From Gallionellaceae bacterium (lineage in GTDB: Bacteria > Pseudomonadota > Gammaproteobacteria > Burkholderiales > Gallionellaceae): 6,701 nucleotides of DNA. Position 1 is the first letter of the stretch; every line of letters begins with the position of its first letter. Made by a program: the position numbers and the translations under genes. Shown here in pieces: positions 1 through 6,045 of this stretch. The notes under the pieces are model-generated. The model had not been told where the DNA came from. It ran no database searches and was given only the letters and a program-made list of their open reading frames with translations. The stretch lies in the NCBI GenBank assembly GCA_030646595.1, contig JAUSKS010000185.1, positions 1 through 6,701 of the forward strand, written 5' to 3'.

Positions 1-1154
1 TCCACGGCGAGCACCTCGCCCTTGTTCGTCATGACCTCGTATACCACCGTCGGCGCGGTGGTGATGAGGTTCAAACCATACTCGCGTTCAAGCCGTTCCT
101 GGATGATCTCCATGTGCAGCATGCCGAGGAAACCGCAACGAAAGCCAAAACCCAGGGCCTGCGACACTTCCGGCTCGTATTGCAAGGAAGCATCATTCAG
201 CTTGAGCTTTTCCAGCGAATCGCGCAGCGCCTCATACTGGTTCGATTCTACCGGAAACAGCCCGGCAAATACCTGCGGCTGCACTTCCTTAAAACCGGGC
301 AAGGCACTCGCCGCCGGTTTATTGACCAAGGTAATGGTGTCGCCAACCTTGGCCGCCTTCAGCTCCTTGATGCCGGCTATCACAAACCCGACCTCGCCAG
401 CCGATAATGTCTCACGCGGCTGTGACTTGGGCGTAAATACTCCAACATGTTCGGTTAAATGCTGTGCGCCGGTAGCCATCAGCAAAATCTTTTCCTTGGG
501 CTTTAAGGTGCCATTAAAAATCCGCACCAACATCACCACACCCACATAGTTATCAAACCATGAGTCTATGATCAAAGCCTGCAAAGGCGCAGCCGGATCA
601 CCTGTGGGCGCAGGCACTTTGGCGATCATCGTCTCCAGCACGTCCTGCACACCCTCGCCGGTCTTGGCCGAACAGCGCACCGCATCGTGCGCGTCTATGC
701 CGATAACATCTTCAATTTCTTCTATGGCGTTTTGCGGATTGGCCGAGGGCAAATCTATTTTATTCAGCACCGGTACCACTTCCACGCCTAAATCCAGCGC
801 GGTATAGCAATTGGCCACCGTTTGCGCCTCTACTCCCTGCGAGGCATCTACCACCAACAGCGCGCCCTCGCAGGCGGACAGCGAACGCGACACCTCATAG
901 GAAAAATCCACATGCCCCGGCGTATCAATCAGATTGAGCTGATAAAGCTGACCATCGCGCGCCTTGTATTGCAGCGCGGCTGTTTGCGCCTTGATGGTAA
1001 TGCCGCGCTCGCGCTCCAAATCCATGGAGTCCAATACTTGCGCTTCCATTTCGCGGTCAGACAGCCCGCCGCATAACTGAATAATGCGGTCAGCCAGCGT
1101 GGACTTGCCGTGATCGATGTGCGCGATGATGGAGAAATTGCGGATATGCTGCAT
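1..1154 (-). CDS. lepA: Elongation factor 4 (LepA), N-terminal 384 codons, cut by the left window edge
   Basis: This is the translational GTPase EF4/LepA, which acts on the ribosome in the cytoplasm and is linked to back-translocation and to 30S biogenesis. The minus strand from the ATG at 1154-1152 opens [19 protein letters not shown]. All five GTPase signatures are present: P-loop AHIDHGKST (residues 11-19), G2 RGIT (50-53), G3 DTPGH (77-81), G4 NKID (131-134) and G5 SAK (162-164). The EF4-typical stretch [20 protein letters not shown] follows the P-loop region. The reading frame stays open to base 3; families run to about 600 residues, so roughly the last third, including the LepA-specific C-terminal domain, lies outside the window. 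The start agrees with E. coli LepA (MKNIRNFSI). No strong Shine-Dalgarno sequence is visible before it. Nothing suggests damage. Confidence 0.98.
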   Translation of the reverse strand, partial: MQHIRNFSIIAHIDHGKSTLADRIIQLCGGLSDREMEAQVLDSMDLERERGITIKAQTAALQYKARDGQLYQLNLIDTPGHVDFSYEVSRSLSACEGALLVVDASQGVEAQTVANCYTALDLGVEVVPVLNKIDLPSANPQNAIEEIEDVIGIDAHDAVRCSAKTGEGVQDVLETMIAKVPAPTGDPAAPLQALIIDSWFDNYVGVVMLVRIFNGTLKPKEKILLMATGAQHLTEHVGVFTPKSQPRETLSAGEVGFVIAGIKELKAAKVGDTITLVNKPAASALPGFKEVQPQVFAGLFPVESNQYEALRDSLEKLKLNDASLQYEPEVSQALGFGFRCGFLGMLHMEIIQERLEREYGLNLITTAPTVVYEVMTNKGEVLAV

Positions 1155-1257
1155 TGTTGTGCCCAAAACGAATCCCGCTCATTGCGGCAGAATCCAAAAA
1201 GCACGGATTCTAGCCGATTTCAGGGCAAGGTGCTGTACGAAGTGGTTGCCGCTGCCG
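1155..1257 (-). promoter_or_regulatory. Short gap between the sulfatase-like gene and lepA, with a -10-like box and a small dyad
   Basis: Both flanking genes read on the minus strand, so this 103-bp gap holds the end of the upstream transcript and the leader of lepA. On the minus strand it contains TAGAAT, a good -10-like box, but no convincing -35 at the expected distance. The same place carries a perfect 7-bp inverted repeat (AGAATCC at 1189-1195, GGATTCT at 1205-1211, 9-nt loop). It is not followed by a T-run on either strand, so it is not a standard terminator. lepA could have its own promoter here or be cotranscribed; the sequence does not decide. Confidence 0.3.
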
Positions 1258-3204
1258 CTATCGATGATCCGGCGCTCGCAGCGCGCCGCTCTTGAAAGCG
1301 CGGGACGCCGTCTGGTAATAGGCAATGGCCTCACGCGATCCTTGTGCATCCAAAGCGATGGCGGTTGCGCCAAATGATACCGGATCAATTTTAAAACTGG
1401 CCACACCGCGTTTAGGCGACAGCACCGTCAAGATGCCGTGGCGAAAATATCCCAGCTCCTGATAATTGCTGATAAACACCCGCTGCGGATTTTCGCCCGG
1501 CTCAAAAATTGAACGTCCAAAAAATAATTCGCGCCCCGGGTGGCCCAGCACATCCATCAGCGTTGGGGCAATATCAATTTGGCTAACCATGGGCGCATAA
1601 GCGCCGGGTTTTAATAAAGCAGGCGCGTAAAAAATCAGCGGGATGTGATAATTTTGCAGCGGCAACCTGCTCTTGCCTGCGACCGCCGCACAATGGTCGG
1701 CCACGATGACAAACAAGGTGTCGTTGAACCAGGGCTTGGCCTTGGCATCTTGCACAAATTTCCCAATCGCATAATCAGTATATTTCACGCCGCCATCGCG
1801 TCCGCCGGGAGAGGGAATGTCTATCCGGCCAGCAGGATAGGTATAAGGCCGATGGTTGGAAGTGGTCATGATTTGCGCAAAAAATGGCTTGCCTTGCTGC
1901 GCTTCCCTATCCAGCACGGTCAGCGCATTATTAAACAGCGCTTCATCAGCCACGCCCCACACATTTTCAAACATCACCGATTCCTTGGGAAAGTCGGTGC
2001 GATCCACAACGCGATAATCATTGGCGCTGTAATAGGCATTCATATTGTCAAAATAGCCATAGCCACCATAAAAAAAGAAGGTGGCAAAATCTTTATCCAG
2101 CAACTCGCCTATAGTCGACAGATGTTCATTATTAGGACGGCGCACAATGGCCTGACCAGGAACGGGTGGAGTGCCGAGTGACAGCGCTTCCAGCCCGCGC
2201 ACAGTGCGCGTACCGGTGGCGTACACCTGTTCAAATTTCAATCCGTCACGCGCTAACTGATCCAGTTGCGGCGTGAGCCCCGTGCTTGCGCCATAAGCGC
2301 CCATGAAAGAAGCCGATAAGCTTTCCACGGAAATCAGCACAATGTTGCGTGGCCGTTTAGTGAATGGAACAGGATTGTTTGCTTCATGCTGTGGCGGCGC
2401 AGCGCCTCCAGCCAAAGGCGGACGCTGCACCCCAAGCTGGCCAAGTACGGCATCTGCTTCGTTCTGCGGCATGGTTTGATAGAACTTGTCATAGTCCAGC
2501 TCATTGCGGCGCATGGCAGCAATCAGCGTAAATAAACCATTCCCCGAAAGTTCATCGGCGTAGGCATTGCCCAGCCCCTGCATTTGATCCACATTGCTTA
2601 AGCCGAGACTGAGCGCAGGCAACAACAAAGCAGACGCAAGCAGCCCTATGCGGCCCTGTCGGGTGACAGGCGTGGTATCAATAGTACGCACACTGCCGCG
2701 TAACAGCCAGACACTGACGCCAGCCAGTAAACCGATGGCCGATAAAATCCAGCCCACCGGATAAGACTCACGAATGTTGCCGATGACTTCATGGGTATAC
2801 AGCAGATAGTCCACAGCAATAAAATTGAAGCGCGTGGAAAATTCGATCCAGAAAGTTATTTCGGCCACGGCACCAAACAACAATAAAGCGATAGCCCCCC
2901 ACAGCCAGATCAGGCGCAACACGCCATGCCAGCGGCTGGCGCGCCAACGGTTAGGTAAGGCCGCTTCGTATAAACATACCGCTGCAATCAGCACCGCAAT
3001 CACCGCGCCATCAAACCACAGCCCTTTGATGGCAATGCCTGGCCACAGCGATAACTCAACTAAATCCAGGCCGGCATACACAGCCAGGCTAAGTCGTGTC
3101 ACATTAAAAATGCTTAAAATAATAAGTAAGATCAGCAATGGGAAAAAAGGAATTGCGCTGCGCCAACGCCGTAAGCGTTCGTACATCAGGGAGTTTTTCG
3201 TCAT
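1258..3204 (-). CDS. LTA synthase family protein: membrane-anchored sulfatase/phosphoglycerol-transferase-like enzyme
   Basis: This 648-residue inner-membrane enzyme has its catalytic domain facing the periplasm. The N-terminal part shows about five hydrophobic segments (roughly residues 17-37, 58-78, 96-118, 150-168, 186-203). An alkaline-phosphatase/sulfatase fold then begins at RNIVLISVESLSASFMGAYG. Residues matching the LtaS active site are visible: Glu294 in VESLS, a nucleophilic Thr (probably Thr334 in GTRTVRGLE), NVWGVADE around 414-421, His451 in TTSNHRPY, and Asp503-His504 in VIVADHC. Relatives include LtaS and OpgB/MdoB, which move phosphoglycerol or similar groups onto envelope glycans or lipids. 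Gram-negative bacteria lack lipoteichoic acid, so the substrate cannot be named; phosphoethanolamine transfer is another option. The ATG at 3204 has a GGAGAAGAAG stretch upstream at 11-17 nt spacing; Met7 is an alternative start. The gene diverges from the sigma factor gene. Confidence 0.9.
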   Translation of the reverse strand: MTKNSLMYERLRRWRSAIPFFPLLILLIILSIFNVTRLSLAVYAGLDLVELSLWPGIAIKGLWFDGAVIAVLIAAVCLYEAALPNRWRASRWHGVLRLIWLWGAIALLLFGAVAEITFWIEFSTRFNFIAVDYLLYTHEVIGNIRESYPVGWILSAIGLLAGVSVWLLRGSVRTIDTTPVTRQGRIGLLASALLLPALSLGLSNVDQMQGLGNAYADELSGNGLFTLIAAMRRNELDYDKFYQTMPQNEADAVLGQLGVQRPPLAGGAAPPQHEANNPVPFTKRPRNIVLISVESLSASFMGAYGASTGLTPQLDQLARDGLKFEQVYATGTRTVRGLEALSLGTPPVPGQAIVRRPNNEHLSTIGELLDKDFATFFFYGGYGYFDNMNAYYSANDYRVVDRTDFPKESVMFENVWGVADEALFNNALTVLDREAQQGKPFFAQIMTTSNHRPYTYPAGRIDIPSPGGRDGGVKYTDYAIGKFVQDAKAKPWFNDTLFVIVADHCAAVAGKSRLPLQNYHIPLIFYAPALLKPGAYAPMVSQIDIAPTLMDVLGHPGRELFFGRSIFEPGENPQRVFISNYQELGYFRHGILTVLSPKRGVASFKIDPVSFGATAIALDAQGSREAIAYYQTASRAFKSGALRAPDHR

Positions 3205-3332
3205 ACAGATAGTCGCTTCTTCTCCAGCTAATTGAGCGACTCATCGTAGCATAATGCAAGCCCGCTGCACTATGCGAAACTGCCTGGCAGCGTTACCCCT
3301 GAAGCTTGTAGCATCATCCAGGCTGTAAGATA
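3205..3332. promoter_or_regulatory. Divergent intergenic region with a 10-bp dyad
   Basis: This 128-bp stretch separates the minus-strand sulfatase-like gene from the plus-strand sigma factor gene and must hold both promoters. It contains an inverted repeat, GCATAATGCA (3249-3258) and TGCACTATGC (3266-3275), with a 7-nt loop and one mismatch. As minus-strand RNA the mismatch becomes a G-U pair, so the stem is fully paired. A perfect CTGCCTGGCAG palindrome lies at 3280-3290. The first dyad could be an operator or a hairpin in the leader of the sulfatase-like mRNA. No GTAAC-N16-CGAA element is visible on either strand. Confidence 0.4.
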
Positions 3333-3334
3333 AT
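3306..3334 (+). promoter_or_regulatory. Candidate sigma-70-type promoter for the ECF sigma operon
   Basis: TTGTAG (3306-3311) and GATAAT (3329-3334) are separated by 17 bp. The -10 matches the consensus at five of six positions and the -35 at only three. If real, transcription begins near 3341, so the ATG at 3333 would not be in the mRNA and translation would start further in. This would make the sigma/anti-sigma pair housekeeping-expressed rather than autoregulated. It rests on one good and one weak hexamer. Confidence 0.3.
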
Positions 3335-3938
3335 GGTTGCCATACGCCTTGTGTTATCTCAAGCTAAACCTGATGTCGACTACCCTACTGAAGTGAGCAA
3401 GCCACTCCTCCATCTGGAAGCGCTGATGAGCCAGGCCCTGGCTGGGGATAAGCATGCTTACACCGAAGTGTTGCGTGAGACCTCGCGTTTTATCAGGCCA
3501 TTTTTATCCAAGCGCCTGGGGCATGCTGCCGAGGTGGAAGATGTATTGCAGGAAATTCTGCTATCCATACATAAAGCCCGCCACACCTATGATGCTCAAC
3601 GCCCCTACCAACCATGGGCGTTTGCCATTGCCAAATTCCGGCTGCTCGATCATTTGCGGGCCCATTATGCCAACCATCTGCGTCATACGGTCGAACTATC
3701 CGAAGTGGAAAATACTTTAGTGGAAGCTGTAACCGAATCATCCTTCAGCTACGAATCTATAAGAGCGGAAATCCATCTGTTGCCGGAAAAACAGGCCACC
3801 ATTCTGCAAATGATGCACCAGGATGGCTACACAGCCAAAGAGGTGGCGCAAAAAATTGGCATGAAAGAATCCGCTGTGAAAGTTGCCGCCCATCGGGCAT
3901 ACAAAATATTGAGGAAGCGATTGGACGAAAATGCTTGA
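3333..3938 (+). CDS. ECF-family RNA polymerase sigma factor of the NrsF-partnered (SigF-like) type
   Basis: This cytoplasmic alternative sigma factor directs RNA polymerase to stress promoters. Region 2 is seen at about residues 42-109, with VEDVLQEILLSIHKARHTYD and then PWAFAIAKFRLLDHLR, the conserved core-binding and -10-recognition helices. Region 4 is at about 140-197: LPEKQATILQMM, then the helix-turn-helix YTAKEVAQKIGMKESAVKVA. At 201 residues it has a slightly long N-terminus. The ATG at 3333 has no Shine-Dalgarno sequence and lies in a possible -10 box. GTG 3351, GTG 3393 and ATG 3426 are other starts; the last has GGAAG five bases upstream but would remove residues before EALMSQALAGD that relatives usually keep. 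The last 8 nt overlap the downstream NrsF gene, so the pair is translationally coupled. Its likely target is the bufA promoter. Confidence 0.93.
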   Translation: MVAIRLVLSQAKPDVDYPTEVSKPLLHLEALMSQALAGDKHAYTEVLRETSRFIRPFLSKRLGHAAEVEDVLQEILLSIHKARHTYDAQRPYQPWAFAIAKFRLLDHLRAHYANHLRHTVELSEVENTLVEAVTESSFSYESIRAEIHLLPEKQATILQMMHQDGYTAKEVAQKIGMKESAVKVAAHRAYKILRKRLDENA

Positions 3939-4566
3939 TACCGAAAAATTGATTGCAAGCATGGCGCGTGACGCCAGCCCGGTCACACCCGCACCTCACC
4001 CCTTTATGCTGGGCGCAAAATGGCTGGCAGCGGCGATCATCTATATTGCGCTGGTACTGGTGTTTATGGGGCTGCGCCCGGATATTGTGTTCAAACTGCG
4101 ATCGCCCATTTTTATCGCAGAACTGGTATTGCTGGCCAGTATTATTATCTCCACTGCCTTGAGCGCTGCCTTGCTGTCATTTCCCGACCTGCATCAAAAG
4201 CGCTGGGTGGTCTATACGCCAATTGTGGCGGTGGTATTTTTTATATTACTCATCTTTTTGTCCTGGTGGGCTGATTTCCCGCCTGTCCCGCTGCCCCGTC
4301 ACAATGTGCAGTGTTTGCTAAGTATTGCCTGCCTCACCTTGTTACCGACAGCCTGGATGTTCTACACCATGCGCGGCCTGGCCAGCACCCATCCTTATTG
4401 GACAGGCAGTATCGCCTTGCTTTCCGCTTTTAGCATCGGCGCTTTATCGCTCAGACTTTCCGAGCAGACCAACTCGCTGATCCACGTCATACAATGGCAT
4501 TATCTGCCCATGCTAGCTGTAGGCTTGATTGGCCTGTTGCTGGGAAAAATATTGCTGCGCTGGTAA
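3931..4566 (+). CDS. nrsF: NrsF-type (DUF1109) membrane anti-sigma factor
   Basis: This 211-residue inner-membrane protein is predicted to hold the ECF sigma factor inactive. It has a short N-terminal cytosolic part (about residues 1-28) and then six hydrophobic segments at roughly 29-47, 59-84, 94-112, 126-147, 157-174 and 191-209, the layout of the DUF1109/NrsF family. The late motif with EQTNSLIHVIQWHYLP matches one DUF1109 subgroup. In Caulobacter, NrsF restrains SigF and responds to heavy metals through two conserved cysteines. Here the only cysteines are Cys128 and Cys134, close together in VQCLLSIAC near the start of the fourth helix; the site where I recall the second cysteine in other NrsF proteins is occupied by RLSEQ. 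The ATG overlaps the sigma gene stop by 8 nt. The function is by homology and position; the signal sensed is inferred. Confidence 0.88.
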   Translation: MLDTEKLIASMARDASPVTPAPHPFMLGAKWLAAAIIYIALVLVFMGLRPDIVFKLRSPIFIAELVLLASIIISTALSAALLSFPDLHQKRWVVYTPIVAVVFFILLIFLSWWADFPPVPLPRHNVQCLLSIACLTLLPTAWMFYTMRGLASTHPYWTGSIALLSAFSIGALSLRLSEQTNSLIHVIQWHYLPMLAVGLIGLLLGKILLRW

Positions 4567-4592
4567 GCCTATAAATTTTTATTGGCCCCGAT

Positions 4593-4618
4593 GTAACTCT
4601 CTTAATACAGGGTGCGAA
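4593..4618 (+). promoter_or_regulatory. Predicted ECF (SigF-like) promoter of the buf operon
   Basis: GTAACT (4593-4598) and CGAA (4615-4618) are spaced by exactly 16 bp. The motif I recall for Caulobacter SigF, the NrsF-controlled ECF factor that drives DUF2282/DUF692/DUF2063 operons, is GTAACC-N16-CGAA; nine of ten positions and the spacer agree. Transcription would start near 4625, giving a leader of about 140 nt before bufA. I saw no second copy in the region upstream of the sigma gene. Confidence 0.72.
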
Positions 4619-4646
4619 TATAGGGTCAGTCAGGAAATTCACCCTG
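4608..4646. repeat. 7-bp inverted repeat around the predicted bufA transcription start
   Basis: CAGGGTG (4608-4614) and CACCCTG (4640-4646) are perfect inverted copies 25 bp apart. The left arm lies in the promoter spacer, directly before the CGAA box, and the centre falls near the expected start of transcription. It could be an operator or an RNA hairpin, but a match of this size may be chance. Confidence 0.25.
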
Positions 4647-4720
4647 GCCGATTTTCACCGAGTAATCGAATGCGTGATAATGTTAAGGAGTCGGGGCGGT
4701 TTGTACCGGCGTTAATGTAC

Positions 4721-4743
4721 GGAGAAATCATTCTCCAATTTTT
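4721..4743 (+). promoter_or_regulatory. Small hairpin followed by five Ts in the bufA leader
   Basis: GGAGAA (4721-4726) pairs with TTCTCC (4731-4736) across a 4-nt loop, followed after AA by TTTTT (4739-4743). It lies just before the bufA ribosome binding site. The stem is short and AT-containing, so it would be a weak terminator at best. It could act as an attenuator in the leader, an end for read-through from the sigma/nrsF transcript, or protect the 5' end of bufA mRNA. Confidence 0.3.
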
Positions 4744-4753
4744 GGATACCTGA

Positions 4754-4760
4754 AAGGAAG
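4754..4760 (+). promoter_or_regulatory. Strong ribosome binding site of bufA
   Basis: AAGGAAG lies five bases before the ATG at 4766. It is the clearest Shine-Dalgarno sequence in the window, as expected for a small precursor needed in larger amounts than its modifying enzymes. Confidence 0.7.
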
Positions 4761-4765
4761 ACTAT

Positions 4766-5068
4766 ATGAATACAAATCACAATGTACTTTCCGCCGCCAT
4801 TGGCAGCCTGCTGGTCATAGGCTTGGTCAGCGGCAACGCTGCTGCTGCCGACACGAAAAACATGGAGAAATGTTTTGGCATAGCCAAGGCCGGTAAAAAC
4901 GATTGCTCCACTAAAGGCAGCACGCATTCTTGTGCTGGACAAGCCAGTAAAGACCACGATGCCAATGATTTTGTCACCCTCCCCAAGGGAACCTGCGACA
5001 AAATCGCAGGCGGCAGCATGGAACCCATGATGGGCAAAGACATGATGATGAAGAAGGATAAGATGTAA
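4766..5068 (+). CDS. bufA: Bufferin-type precursor (BufA1, DUF2282), secreted four-cysteine metal-binding peptide
   Basis: This 100-residue protein is the precursor of a ribosomally made, modified copper-binding peptide (bufferin). An N-terminal signal peptide is seen: hydrophobic residues 7-22, then NAAAA with likely cleavage after Ala27 or Ala28. Its n-region has no Lys or Arg, which is unusual. The mature part carries the DUF2282 pattern with four cysteines: Cys36 in [15 protein letters not shown], Cys47, Cys56 in THSCAGQA and Cys77 in [11 protein letters not shown]. From published work as I recall it, the two middle cysteines of Caulobacter Buf1 become thiooxazoles and the outer two form a disulfide. 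The C-terminus (residues 85-100) is rich in Met and Lys, with seven Met in 16 residues. The stop TAA overlaps the bufB ATG by one base. Export and copper sequestration in the periplasm are by homology. Confidence 0.9.
   Translation: MNTNHNVLSAAIGSLLVIGLVSGNAAAADTKNMEKCFGIAKAGKNDCSTKGSTHSCAGQASKDHDANDFVTLPKGTCDKIAGGSMEPMMGKDMMMKKDKM
5054..5058 (+). promoter_or_regulatory. Ribosome binding site of bufB, inside the end of bufA
   Basis: AAGGA lies nine bases before the bufB ATG at 5068, within the Lys-coding end of bufA. With the TAATG stop-start overlap this supports ATG 5068 as the bufB start and tight coupling of enzyme to precursor. Confidence 0.55.
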
Positions 5069-5988
5069 TGCTACAGCCCGCAATCCAGCAGCTGCCCTGT
5101 AGCGCAGGCATAGGATTGCGGGCTCCCCATTATCGCGAGGTGTTGCAAAATCTGCCCGCTCTGGGCTGGGTGGAAGTACATAGCGAAAATTTTTTCGGCG
5201 GGGGCGCAGCATTGCATACCCTGCTGCGAGTGCGCGAACATTACCCGCTCAGTTTGCATGGGGTGGGGCTCGGCCTGGCTTCGCCCGATGCGCTGAACAC
5301 TCATCATTTGCAAGCATTGCGCCAACTGTGTGATGCGGTGCAACCCGCCTCGGTATCGGAACATTTATGCTGGAATGCGGCGGACGGTAAAGTCATTAAT
5401 GACCTGCTGCCTTTCCCTTATACCAATGTAGCGCTACAGCATGTTACCGATCGCGTACAACAAGTTCAGGAAATATTGGGCCGTCAGATATTAGTGGAGA
5501 ATCTTTCCAGTTACCTGGCCTTCACGCATAGTGAAATGAGCGAGGGCGAATTTCTGGCCGAATTATCCCGCCGCAGCGGATGCGGCATTTTATTTGATGT
5601 AAATAATTTGTACGTCAACACCTGCAACCTGGGTGTAGATGCCCAGGCTTTTATCCAGGCGCTGCCCGCTGTCGCCGTTGCAGAATATCATCTGGCCGGA
5701 CATAGCATGCAGCATGGCTGTGTGGTAGATACTCATAGCGCTCAAGTCTGCGCCGAGGTGTGGCAATTATATGAAACCGTCTTGCAGCACATTGGCCCTC
5801 GCCCGACATTGATCGAATGGGATGCGGATATTCCGGCTTTGTCGGTGTTGCTGGACGAAGCGGCGCAGGCGCAAACGTATATGAAGCAGCATCATGAACC
5901 TAAAAACCGCAATTCAAGCCACAGAGAACACAGAGGACACAGAGATGATGCGGGTTCCATACGTTTTGCCTATTCACTTGATGCGTGA
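5068..5988 (+). CDS. bufB: MNIO-family peptide-modifying enzyme (BufB, DUF692), with an altered C-terminus
   Basis: This multinuclear non-heme iron-dependent oxidative enzyme is predicted to act in the cytoplasm, converting cysteines of the BufA precursor into heterocycles before export. The TIM-barrel family motifs are visible in order: GIGLRAPHY (15-22), WVEVHSENFFGGG (34-46), SLHGVGLGL with His64, SEHLCW with His99, LVENLSSYL with Glu144, LFDVNNLYVN with Asp177 and Asn180, YHLAGH with His208 and His212, DTH (221-223) and LIEWDADIP with Glu250. These His, Glu, Asp and Asn residues correspond to the iron ligands of MbnB/HvfB-type enzymes. The core ends near residue 277. Residues 278-306 come from a repeat element (SHREHRGHRDD) and do not look native. 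The start overlaps the bufA stop by one base. The catalytic residues are intact, so activity is likely kept. Confidence 0.93.
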   Translation: MLQPAIQQLPCSAGIGLRAPHYREVLQNLPALGWVEVHSENFFGGGAALHTLLRVREHYPLSLHGVGLGLASPDALNTHHLQALRQLCDAVQPASVSEHLCWNAADGKVINDLLPFPYTNVALQHVTDRVQQVQEILGRQILVENLSSYLAFTHSEMSEGEFLAELSRRSGCGILFDVNNLYVNTCNLGVDAQAFIQALPAVAVAEYHLAGHSMQHGCVVDTHSAQVCAEVWQLYETVLQHIGPRPTLIEWDADIPALSVLLDEAAQAQTYMKQHHEPKNRNSSHREHRGHRDDAGSIRFAYSLDA

Positions 5989-6045
5989 TGTGGTCATTAA
6001 CGACAACCCATTGGTTTTTCTCTGTGTCCTCTGTGTTCTCTGATG
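5920..6045. repeat. Inverted-repeat element (REPIN/MITE-like) at the bufB-bufC junction
   Basis: A perfect 24-bp inverted repeat occupies 5922-5945 and 6019-6042, with a 73-bp spacer. The left arm is made of three tandem 9-mers: CACAGAGAA, CACAGAGGA and CACAGAGAT (5920-5946). Because nine is a multiple of three, these encode HRE-HRG-HRD at the end of BufB. The right arm repeats the same units on the other strand. No transposase ORF fits in the spacer and no clear target duplication is visible. From memory, very similar CACAGAG-type units occur as dispersed repeats between and at the ends of genes in many environmental bacteria; I could not verify this here. The outer limits are uncertain, and the stretch 5908-5919 may also belong to it. 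Confidence 0.75.

Noticed and set aside
22..1076. Plus-strand ORFs opposite lepA (for example 22-549 and 822-1076)
   Set aside because: They are antisense to the conserved lepA frame and show no protein-like features.
1189..1211. 7-bp inverted repeat as a terminator after the sulfatase-like gene
   Set aside because: The only T-run is in the loop, none follows the stem, and the arms are short.
1645..2181. 178-codon plus-strand ORF within the sulfatase-like gene
   Set aside because: Lies antisense to a gene with a clear family match; the product has no recognisable domain and looks like a shadow.
3270..3296. GTAACG on the minus strand upstream of the sulfatase-like gene as a second ECF promoter
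   Set aside because: The position 16 bp downstream reads CATA, not CGAA, so only half of the motif is present.
3325..3350. GTAAGA before the sigma factor gene as an autoregulatory ECF promoter
   Set aside because: No CGAA follows at 16 bp and the first element is also poor.
4670..4753. 27-codon ORF in the bufA leader (starts MRDNVKESG), ending 12 nt before bufA
   Set aside because: No Shine-Dalgarno sequence, no recognisable leader-peptide features and no run of regulatory codons; kept only as untranslated leader.
4712..5212. 166-codon minus-strand ORF opposite bufA
   Set aside because: Antisense to bufA and the start of bufB, which have strong family matches and proper ribosome binding sites.
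5920..6045. CRISPR array or transcription terminator explanation for the inverted repeat
   Set aside because: There are only two arms in inverted orientation, with no spacer series. The 73-bp loop is too large for an intrinsic terminator and no arm has a suitable T-run.
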